Source of the DNA: Dipteronia dyeriana
Lineage: Eukaryota; Streptophyta; Magnoliopsida; Sapindales; Sapindaceae
Length of the DNA: 64,000 nucleotides
Direction of reading: 5' to 3'
Assembly: GCA_032871835.1 (NCBI GenBank)
Contig: CM065301.1
Coordinates: 80,880,069 to 80,944,068 of the forward strand
Within the stretch, counting starts at the first letter, position 1. Every line of letters begins with the position of its first letter. Positions 56,536 through 64,000 of this stretch are shown here, piece after piece. Under the pieces are notes generated by a model. The model was given only the letters and a program-made list of their open reading frames with translations, had not been told where the DNA came from and did no database searches. The position numbers and the translations under genes are program-made.

Positions 56536-57726
56536 TGGGTTTTGGTTGTTGACCCTATATGGGGAACTCAAGCAAAGAGAGCGACCTTGCATTTCAATAA
56601 GCAAAAATTTGTTCAATTTTATGTTCTTTAATTAATTGCTTGAGTATCTTGGATGCATATATTATTATATGTCTTTTTATTCAATAAGTGTGTTTTTGCC
56701 TTATTTGAAATGCATATCTCATTTGTGTTCAAACATGCATTTTTGGACTAGGAAATTTGATTGAGAAGTACATTTGATTGACCCAAAGTTTATCTCCAAG
56801 TTTATGAAAACTTGATCTTGACATGCTTAAAGTGTTATGCATGATGAATTTATTGAATGCTTACAAAATGTTTGTAAATATGTGTGCAAGTGATTTTTGA
56901 GACTTCATTCAATAAGGATATTGTATCCAATTCAAGGATTTCACAATACAATAGTCTCTTTCTCTCTTTACTTATTGAACAAGGCTACTATCATACGGGC
57001 ATCTTGCCCCATGTCTTGTTTAACTTGTAAAGTTTGATAGTTGCTCTTATTTTTCTTTGGTTAAATTACATCTTGTTTTTCATTGACAATTTGGTGTAAA
57101 TTGGTTTGACTTCTCTTGGAACCTCATGTGTTTTTTCCTTTGCCAAATATCATGCTTTTGGAAGTTGATGTTGCGTGTATTTCATTCAAGGCATTCTTTC
57201 GCACATATTCAACTCAATAAAGCTTCCATGAATTTTTCTCTCTCTTTTAATTAACCTGCATAAAGTTGTTGTATATGATTATGCATTTACATTGTAAATA
57301 TCTCTCTTTGCTACTGCGTCTCGGTTGGGGAATACTCATTTTCCTATCTTGTGACAAAAAGGGGGAGTAGTATTGGATTTAGGGGAAGTTGATATTGGCA
57401 TGATTTAAGGGGAGATTGACCTATTGAGAGGGAGTGGATCTATTCAGGGGGAGCGTTTGCTATGTGCATTATTGATTTCATGTTACTTGTTTCTAATTCA
57501 TGCAAATTGCGTTTGTTTTTATTTATCTTGATCCCTCTCATACACTTGTCTTGAAAGTGTAGTTCTTTGTTTTGTAGGGATGAACATTCTACAAGAGATG
57601 AAATTTGAAGATTTAGCTTTAGGTATCTCTTGTAATATAGAATGTTTTGTTGTTGACCTCTTGATATTTCTTGTTGTTTGTTGTGAGGATACTTTGTGAG
57701 TGAGTGGTTTTGTCACGAAATAGCTC
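56536..57726 (+). other. Non-coding tail between RNase H and 3' LTR, Copia member 2
   Basis: Aligned with 28579-29800 and likewise without a conserved ORF. Purine tracts AAAAAGGGGGAGTAG (57355), TTAGGGGAAG, TAAGGGGAGATTG and CAGGGGGAGCG lie within 57355-57455, about 300 bp before the true PPT. Confidence 0.55.
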
Positions 57727-57737
57727 AAGGGGGAGAT
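57727..57737 (+). promoter_or_regulatory. Polypurine tract, Copia member 2
   Basis: AAGGGGGAGAT directly before TGTAAG of the 3' LTR. Confidence 0.88.
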
Positions 57738-59272
57738 TGTAAGTTCCTCGGTTTTTTTGATTGGCTCATTTCGTTGAGAACCACATTTTGGGATCAATAT
57801 GTAAGGGTAGTTTAGGTCATCATTGCTCAAGTCCTCTTCCAAGCATCAAAGGTTAAATCACTTGCTTAACTTCATTGAAGAGATTTAGTGCACACACTCA
57901 CACTCATGCATTTTATTTTAATTATATTGCTTGCATGCTTATTTTCCAATTTGAGTGTCTTGTGTGTCTTATTTTTATTTGAGTGTTGAACGTATGTTTG
58001 TGCTTTAAAAAGAGGATTTTTCCCTCTTTACCGCGGTCTAGACCGCTCTCTGTGCAGTGCCCCCACCGCGGCCTGTACAGCGGTGTTTGACAGAGGATAC
58101 ACGCTGTGGCTACTGCGGTCTGTGCTTGTTGCATATGTCGTGGTCTCCCAAGTAAAGTTTCACAGAGGATGCATGCTGTCTAGACCGCGATCTATGCACG
58201 CTGCATGCACAACTACCTACAAAGCTGCGTTGTCCAGGCGATACACCGCTCTCTGTGCCGCGGTCTGGAAACTTACCTGGACCACGGTATAGCCAGCGGT
58301 CCTGATGAGTTTTGGTTACCTTACGCCTAAAATGATGCAGTTTCACTCTAGGCTTCATATGAATGTTCCATATTCTTCCCAACTCGTTTTTAGAGCTTCA
58401 AAACCTGTTTTTTAGAGAGAGGTACGGTTCTTTAGAGAAAGAAGCCCCTAGAAGCCATTTTTACTCAACCATCCTTAAAGTCCAAATCATCAAGCATCTT
58501 TCAAGCATGGGTTTCTTGTGTGTTCATGACTAGGTAATCTCTACATGTTCTAAGCTTTATGTTTTCATTACTAAGACATGTATGCCTAGGGTTTTAGTCT
58601 TTATTGCATATTAATTGCTTGCTTGTATGTTTAATTGCTTTTATGACATGCTTGTGTATTGATTGTTGGTTGAGATGCATTAATTTGTGATAGCTAGCAT
58701 TTAGGATGATTTTATCCTTCTAGCTAATTCTTCTTGCCTTTGCATTTAGAACATTGATATCTAGGATTTGCTTTAATTGTCATTATTAATCCTAGATAAG
58801 CATGAATGTCTTGACCTTGCATTTTTGCATATTGAATATTCTTGCATATTCACTTAGGTTGCCATTATCTCTTCATTGTTGAGTTAGCTTGTGGCTAAGT
58901 GGTTAGTGCACAATGCTAGTGATCCAAAATCGCTATTAAGGCCCGTTGGGTAGAGTTAAAGGGTTAGTAACTGAAGGGTTAGACAGGAGGTCAATCTAAG
59001 TTGTAAACTTTCACTCAATAATGGATTTTGAGGATCAAGGGTGGCGCTCTAAATAGCCCGTGGTTTTTTTCCATTTGGAGGGTTTCCACGTATATTTTCC
59101 GTATTGTTATTGTTTTATGTTTGTTGTCATTTATTTGAACATTTAAGTAGAATGGGGTAGAATTGTTAATATTGAATAATTCAGAAAATTGGTAATCTAT
59201 CGAATTAAAACCTATTCACCCCCCCCCCCCTCCTTCTCTAGGTTATAGACACACACTTTCTAGGGAATTTAA
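57738..59272 (+). repeat. 3' LTR of Copia member 2 (1535 bp)
   Basis: TGTAAGTTCC to GGAATTTAA (final CA changed to AA), followed by target repeat CAAAT. CCGCGG at 58031, 58066 and 58259. A homopolymer of about a dozen C at 59218-59230 stands where the other LTRs have five to seven. Confidence 0.86.
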
Positions 59273-59277
59273 CAAAT

Positions 59278-59859
59278 CTAAACACAAAATAGAAAGCAAT
59301 AATAAAATAAGAAACAAAAGATTTTACGTCCACGGAGCGCACCGCACTCAATCCACTATATCCCAGAGTTGATTATAATCTTTCTCTCTCTCTCTCTTTC
59401 AGTCTCTCTACAAATGCTCTCTCTCTCTAGCAATTTTCTCACACACTACGCACTATTTTTCTACTCCATTCTTCTCTCACTTTTAAGTACAAATAATTGT
59501 GGTATTTATATAGGAGCAGTAGGGTTAGTCAAAATCCCAATTGGAATCTATTTCCTATTCCAATTACTTGTGCAGGCAGGATTTTCTATTTCTCGCGAAA
59601 CCCGTCTCTACAGCGGTCTGGACCGCTGTGTGGGCACATGCCTGTGTCGCTGTCCATAACGCATAACACGCCTGTGAAACTCCTCTCCACAGACCGCGGT
59701 GTGTGCATCTTGTCTACGCCGCGGTACGCACAACATGTCACCTCTGGAATTTTTCCCTGTGTGTGCCGCGGTCTTGGTCATTGCCTCTGCAGCGGTCGCC
59801 GCCGCGCCACCTGCCAGAATTGTTTTCTTCACTTGTTTCTGGCTTCACATAACCCAACA
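59278..59859 (-). repeat. 5' LTR of the Tnt1/Tork-like element, outer part
   Basis: Resumes the LTR cut at 49723 and ends AACCCAACA before the AATAC target repeat. Minus-strand TATAAATA at 59503-59510, with CCGCGG at 59694, 59719 and 59766 on its upstream side in element orientation. A (CT)n run at about 59380-59400 is longer than in the 3' LTR. Confidence 0.86.
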
Positions 59860-59864
59860 AATAC

Positions 59865-61338
59865 ATGCTCATTTTATGAATGAAAATTCTAAGATTTAGT
59901 TGTTTATATAAAATTCGTGCGGACGTTGAATCCTCGATTCCTAGATTACAGACGCATCAAAATGAGTTTAAAAATATGTTTTACCTTATAAGTTTTATTA
60001 TGGTTTGAACTCGATACTCACAAACTATGACACTGGAATACCGAAGGAAGAACACGCAAATATCTACATTAGATTAGAATGATTTTTTATGTGGAAGTTG
60101 ATTTTCTAGTAAACTTTTTATCATTAATTACAGGGTACTTTCCTAACATTCGATAAGCAGACTGGTCTATTTGAAACTACAGTGAAGAACTTACGACCTT
60201 TGTTCGGTAGCCCAAAACTATTGGCTGATTACTTGTCAAAATCATTATTTTTCATAAGTATTGGGAATGCTGATATAAGCACCGGGTATGATTTACTTGA
60301 TAACACCACGAAACAACGAACTCCATTCCCAAAATTCTCCCAAACAATATTCCAAAAGTTCTCCGATAATATAAAGGTAAAAAAATACACTCCATCTTAG
60401 ATCTATCATACTTAAGTGTGTGACCGTGTTTTCTTTCTCTTTTTCTTCAGCGTAAATATATACAAGTTTCGTTTTCTTCTCATCGGTCAAGGCAATTTTC
60501 AGAACCTTGACACAGTTTTGATAAATTGCACTCCATCTTAGGTCTATCCTACTTAAGTGTGTGGTTGTGTTTTTTTCTTTCTTTGAATAATTGTGTAGTG
60601 GTTTCGTTAGATCCTCATCGATCAAAACAATTTTCAGAACCTTTGAGACAAATTTGATAAATTATAAAACTAGTATGATTTCGTCCTGAGTTTTTGTGTT
60701 GCATTGAAATGATACTAAAGTTTGTTTTGCTTTTCTTATTTTGTTAGAGACTATACGGTATGGGTGAACGTAAATTTTTAGTGAATAGTGTTGGTATGAT
60801 GGGGTGTTCTCCAATGGTATTTAACTCAGAGCATAAAGCGACGTGCGATGATAAATATAATTAGCATGCTCGAATAGTTAACAAGCACCTTTTTGACTTG
60901 TGGCCAAAATTGCAATCCGAACTCTTCGGATCAAAGTTCAATTTTGCAAATGCATACAAGGTTTTGGCAGACATCTTTGCTTCACCGAAGTCATATGGTA
61001 GGCAAATTAAAACTAAGTGTCTACGTACTATTTTTTATTTTATTTTTAAAAAAGGGAAAAAACTTCCAAATAAAACAATAATATACGGTTTATTAATTTT
61101 GTACAAATGTAATTTCCATGCAGGCTTTACAAATACAAGAGACAATTGTTGCGTTGCTGCAGAAAATGGGACTAGGCCTTGCATCCATAATATAACTCCT
61201 TGTAATAACAGAAATGAGCATGTTTTCTTCGATCCTTTTCATGGTAGTGAAACTACTCATTTCATATTAGCAATACGTTGCTTAAAAGAATCGTCGATTT
61301 GTAGACCCATAAATTTAGTTGATTTCCTACTAGCTTAA
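59865..61338 (+). pseudogene. GDSL esterase/lipase pseudogene, copy 3, end of intron 2 and exons 3-5
   Basis: Exons 60134-60376, 60748-60997 and 61124-61338, in frame with exons 1-2 at 45219-45749. Exon 3 is open and has FFISIGNADIS (block III Asn region). Exon 4 has NSVGMMGCSP and a TAG at 60862, where copy 1 has GAG. Exon 5 is fully open with FFDPFHGSETTHFILA, giving the catalytic Asp and His of the SGNH triad, and ends at TAA. Introns 3 and 4 keep GT-AG borders. Apart from three stops and the 14-kb intron insertion this is the best-preserved copy. Confidence 0.88.
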
Positions 61339-61512
61339 GTCTCGTACTAGTTTATAGCAGACGATTTTCAAGTATTACATACAAAAAAATTAATGATGGG
61401 TGTGTTATGTATATTACCTTGATTTGTTTATTCATTATAAAGTAAATCCGATGGCCATGCTTATGTATCGTATTTCTACGTTTATGAAGTTATAAAAAGA
61501 CCTTTTTAGTAA
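61339..61512. other. 3' flank of GDSL copy 3
   Basis: Aligns with the start of 5012-5580 and 18320-18874 until TTTTTAGTAA, where the sister copies continue TGACATG and this one changes to GAGAAAATTG. The break marks the MULE end; the last 9-10 bases are the likely target duplication. Confidence 0.6.
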
Positions 61513-62109
61513 GAGAAAATTGTAAAAAATAACCAAGTCATAGAATGGATTATTGTTTCTAACCAAATTTTAATTTTTTATTGTTTGTAACCAATCATCA
61601 TAATGCATTATTGTTTTTAGTCAAAAATTACAAAACTATCATTTTATTCTCTTTTTCCTTTTACTTTTTTTTTCTCTCCATCACCCATCTCTTTCTATCA
61701 CCCATCTCTATCACCCATTTCTTTATCACTTGTATTTTTATCAAATCTCAATTCTCAACGAAATTTGGTCAATAAATTAATGTTATTTTGAAGGGAAATC
61801 GTAAAGAAACAAAGATTTGAGAAGAGGTTTTTGAAAACTTTGAGTTTGTGGTTGAATCTCTACTAAAAACTTCAAGGTTCGTAAATCTTAAATTTCAATG
61901 GTATTATTGTGTTTTTTAGATGATATTGTTGATGGGTCTTTGTTATTTTGTTTCAATTTTAAAGTTTTTTTTGTGACAATTGAAGAAACTTCGATTGCGG
62001 TTTGAAATTATATTTCAATCAATGTGTCACGATAAAAGTGATATAAGTTGGTTATTTCATGTTTAACGTGACACATCACCTAATATTTTGTAGTTATGTA
62101 TTTTTAAGG
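61513..62109 (+). other. MULE left terminal region
   Basis: AT-rich, with ATTGTTTCTAACCAAATTTT and ATTGTTTGTAACCAATCATC as internal near-repeats in the first 110 bp, presumably part of the terminal inverted repeat. A T-rich frame at 61581-61775 is not a gene. It may include the transposase promoter; no clear TATA stands out. Confidence 0.45.
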
Positions 62110-63373
62110 TACATGCGATATTTCATACCCAACATGATATACATGAGATATTTCATGCATAACATGATATATATATGATATTTCATGTCCAACATGATAT
62201 ACAAATGATATTTCATGTCTTGTATGAAATAATGCATAAATGATATTTCATACCAAACATTACATACATAGGATATTCCATGCCCAACATGACATACATG
62301 GGATATTTCATGCACAACATGATATACATGAGATATTTCATGTCTTGTATGAAATAATGCATAAAGGAGATATTTCATACTAAACATAACATACATAGGG
62401 TATTTCATGCCTAACATAACATAAATGGGATGTTTTATGCACAACATGATATATATGAGATATTTCATGTCTTGTATGAAATAATGCATAAAGGGGATAT
62501 TTCATACAAAACATGATATACATAGGATATTTCATATCCAACATGACATACATAAGATGTTTCATGCACAACATGATATATATGAGATATTTCATGTCTT
62601 ATATGAAATAATACATAAAGGGGATATTTCATACCAAACATAACATACATATGATATTTCATACCCAACATGACATAAATGAGATGTTTCATGCACAACA
62701 TGATATACTTGGGATATTTCATGTCTTGTATGAAATAATGCATAAAGGAGATATTTCATACCAAACATGACATACATAGGATATTTCATACCCAACAGGA
62801 CATACATGGGATATTTCATGCACAACATGATATACATGAGATATTTCATGTATTGTCTGAAATAATGCATAAAGGGGATATTTCATACAAAACATGATAT
62901 ACATAGGATATTTTATACCCAACATGACATAAATGAGATGTTTCATGCACACATGATATATATGAGATATTTCATGTCTTGTATGAAATAATGCTTAACG
63001 GGGATATTTCTTACCAAACATGACATAAATAGGATATTTCATACCCAACATGACATACATGAGATATTTCATGCACAACATGATATACATGCGTTATTTC
63101 ATTCATTGTATAAAATTACCCAAAAAAAAAAGATATTTCATACCCAACATGACATGCATAAGATATTTCATGTCTAACATGCCTAACATGATATATTTCA
63201 TGCACAACATGATATACATGGGATATTTCACGTCTTGTATGAAATAATGCATAAAGGTAATATTTCATACCAAACATGACATACATAGGATATGTCATGC
63301 TCAACATGACATATATATATTTCATGCAAAACATGAGATACATGAGATATTTCATGCCTTACGTGATATATCC
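62110..63373. repeat. 127-bp higher-order tandem array inside the MULE
   Basis: The marker AATAATGCAT-like word recurs at 62229, 62353, 62480, 62607, 62734, 62861, 62987 and 63243, i.e. spacings 124, 127, 127, 127, 127, 126 and 2x128. Each 127-bp unit is three 30-bp subunits of the form ATATTTCATACCCAACATGA..CATACATG(G/A)G plus one 37-bp variant ending TGTATGAAATAATGCATAAA. The minus strand is open in overlapping 70-130 codon frames with a 10-residue period, only because a 30-bp subunit is a whole number of codons. Confidence 0.9.
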
Positions 63374-63455
63374 CTAGAAAATGTGAAATAATGTTTTTCT
63401 AACAATTTTTTTTATGAACTGATTTTTTTTTCAATTGTTTTTTTATTCAGGAAAT

Positions 63456-63854
63456 ATGCAAAGCTTTAGGTTAGCAATCAATTACAATGGTCGGTGGGAC
63501 GATTTAGATTACGTGGATGGGGAACTTATTGGTGAGTGGGTGGAAAACAAGTTGTCATACAATGAGTTGGTGGAGATGACATACAGATTGACTGAGATTG
63601 ACAGAAATATGTATGACATCATTCTTTATGGGGTGATTAAGTTACGATCACGTTGGAAAAAATATCGCGTGAAACGTGACAATGATATTGATTTTATTTT
63701 TCGTGATGATTCGTCGATCAAGGAGATTTATATCGATAAGGAGAAGAGAGTGGGTGGAGGTACAATTGCAGGTGGAGATACACATGTACACAAACTTCCA
63801 CCATCATTTTTCAGGCATACAAGAGTTCTAAAAGAACGACTATGCAGTGATTAA
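63456..63854 (+). pseudogene. MULE transposase, N-terminal domain (internally deleted gene)
   Basis: The start ATG 63456 follows a typical intron end (T-run, TTCAG at 63446-63450), so the first ATG after an upstream intron is chosen. The protein begins MQSFRLAINYNGRWDDLDYV, the N-terminal domain of plant MuDR-type transposases. It continues to about residue 110 (DIDFIFRDDSSIKEIYIDKE) and through a Gly-rich linker, reaching TAA at 63852. The DDE catalytic domain and the SWIM zinc finger that should follow are absent. What follows in the same frame is the C-terminal tail, so the middle of the gene has been deleted. It could not encode an active transposase. Confidence 0.72.
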
Positions 63855-64000
63855 TTCACAACTCAATGGCTTCAAACAGCATATGCACCTTCGATACACC
63901 CAGTACCTCATCCTTCCAGTTGGGTCCTTCCAGAACATGTTAGTTCTTGCGTTGTACATCCACCTGAAGGTATAAGGCAATTGGGTAGACCGAAAAAAAT
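63855..64000 (+). pseudogene. MULE transposase, C-terminal tail after the deletion
   Basis: In the same frame as the N-terminal part, directly after TAA, the sequence reads FTTQWLQTAYAPSIHPVP and later PPEGIRQLGRPKK. This resembles the tail of plant MULE transposases after the SWIM finger (YxxxxxxxAYxxxIxPxP, then PP..GRPKK). The stop therefore probably replaced a Tyr codon of a fused frame. The end of the gene lies beyond the window. Confidence 0.6.

Larger units (their letters stand above)
49724..59272 (+). mobile_element. Copia element of the 1.5-kb-LTR family (SIRE/Maximus-like), member 2
   Basis: Flanked by CAAAT at 49719-49723 and 59273-59277, inside the LTR of the Tnt1/Tork-like element; the sister LTR at 45769 gives the empty site AACACAAATCTAAAC. 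LTRs 49724-51244 and 57738-59272, PBS 51247, PPT 57727. Closely related to member 1 throughout and better preserved in gag start, integrase and RT, but still broken by stops and frameshifts. Confidence 0.88.
45769..59859 (-). mobile_element. Tnt1/Tork-like Copia element in GDSL intron 2, with a nested Copia
   Basis: Flanked by AATAC at 45764-45768 and 59860-59864, a perfect 5-bp target duplication; copies 1 and 2 carry the empty site AATAATACATGC. Ends are TGTTG and CAACA. On the minus strand it has 5' LTR (59859-59278 plus 49723-49692), PBS, a short internal region and 3' LTR (46387-45769). The internal region is only about 3.3 kb because most of gag is missing. Stops are frequent. The lineage is inferred from the LTR ends, PPT and protein motifs. 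Confidence 0.87.
61513..64000 (+). mobile_element. Mutator-like element (MULE), left part, runs off the window
   Basis: The left edge is defined by loss of homology with GDSL copies 1 and 2 and begins GAGAAAATTGTAAAAAATAACC, a typical MULE terminus (G followed by AAAATTG..AAAAATA). Inside are a non-coding terminal region, a 127-bp tandem array and a transposase gene whose N-terminus matches plant MULE transposases. The right terminal repeat and its 9-bp target duplication lie outside the window, so the element is incomplete here. Confidence 0.72.

Noticed and set aside
62094..63355. Minus-strand frames with a ten-residue repeat (Met/Tyr/His-rich) that look like a repeat protein
   Set aside because: They arise because the 30-bp subunit is a multiple of three; the 37-bp subunit breaks the frame every 127 bp, and there is no start context or conserved ending.
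62110..63373. Possible CRISPR-like array
   Set aside because: Units are contiguous tandem repeats without unique spacers, in a plant nuclear transposon.

Overview
This window is plant nuclear DNA, most likely from a eudicot. It is AT-rich and carries intron-containing gene remnants with plant-type splice sites, plant Copia and Gypsy LTR retrotransposons primed by initiator tRNA-Met, LINE fragments with a C-terminal RNase H domain, tRNA-derived SINE-like repeats and a Mutator-like (MULE) DNA transposon. I see no intact host gene. I cannot name the species.

The backbone is one host segment present three times in direct orientation: copy 1 at 1723-5580, copy 2 at 9685-18874, and copy 3 at about 19527-61512, which is blown apart by insertions. 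Each copy has, in order, a minus-strand LINE fragment, a SINE-like repeat, an AT-rich spacer, an AT microsatellite attached to a second (minus-strand) SINE-like repeat, and a five-exon GDSL esterase/lipase gene of about 384 codons. All three GDSL genes are dead, each by different lesions. Copy 1 lost its promoter and signal-peptide region, gained a stop in exon 2 and is frameshifted in exon 5. Copy 2 has an exon 1 frameshift plus stops in exons 3 and 4. Copy 3 keeps total length and frame but has three stops and 14.1 kb of nested retrotransposons in intron 2.

Layout: 1-1722, 3' end and LTR of a Copia element that runs off the left edge; 1723-5580, copy 1; 5641-5730, a GCGCCTAGG palindrome cluster; 5731-7895, a minus-strand Athila-type Gypsy fragment; 7896-9684, the 3' end and LTR of a Del/Tekay-type Gypsy element; 9685-18874, copy 2, carrying a solo Del/Tekay LTR (10653-12291) and a 5'-truncated LINE (14137-15943); 20604-43024, a complete but decayed minus-strand Athila element (target duplication ACATC), with a Copia element at 21819-31346 (target duplication GCGCT) inside its left LTR; 45769-59859, a minus-strand Tnt1/Tork-like Copia element (target duplication AATAC) in GDSL copy 3, with a second member of the 21819 family at 49724-59272 (target duplication CAAAT) inside its right LTR; 61513 to the end, a MULE with a 127-bp tandem array and a transposase gene lacking its catalytic core.

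The target duplications and the empty sites in the sister copies give an order of events: block duplication, then element insertion into individual copies, then insertion of younger Copia elements into the LTRs of older ones. Points for a second look are GC-rich CCGCGG islands shared by unrelated Copia LTR promoters, an internal copy of the Athila LTR promoter module upstream of its env-like ORF, three independent LTR-element insertions into the same roughly 200-bp LINE fragment, and the MULE deletion derivative with its higher-order array.
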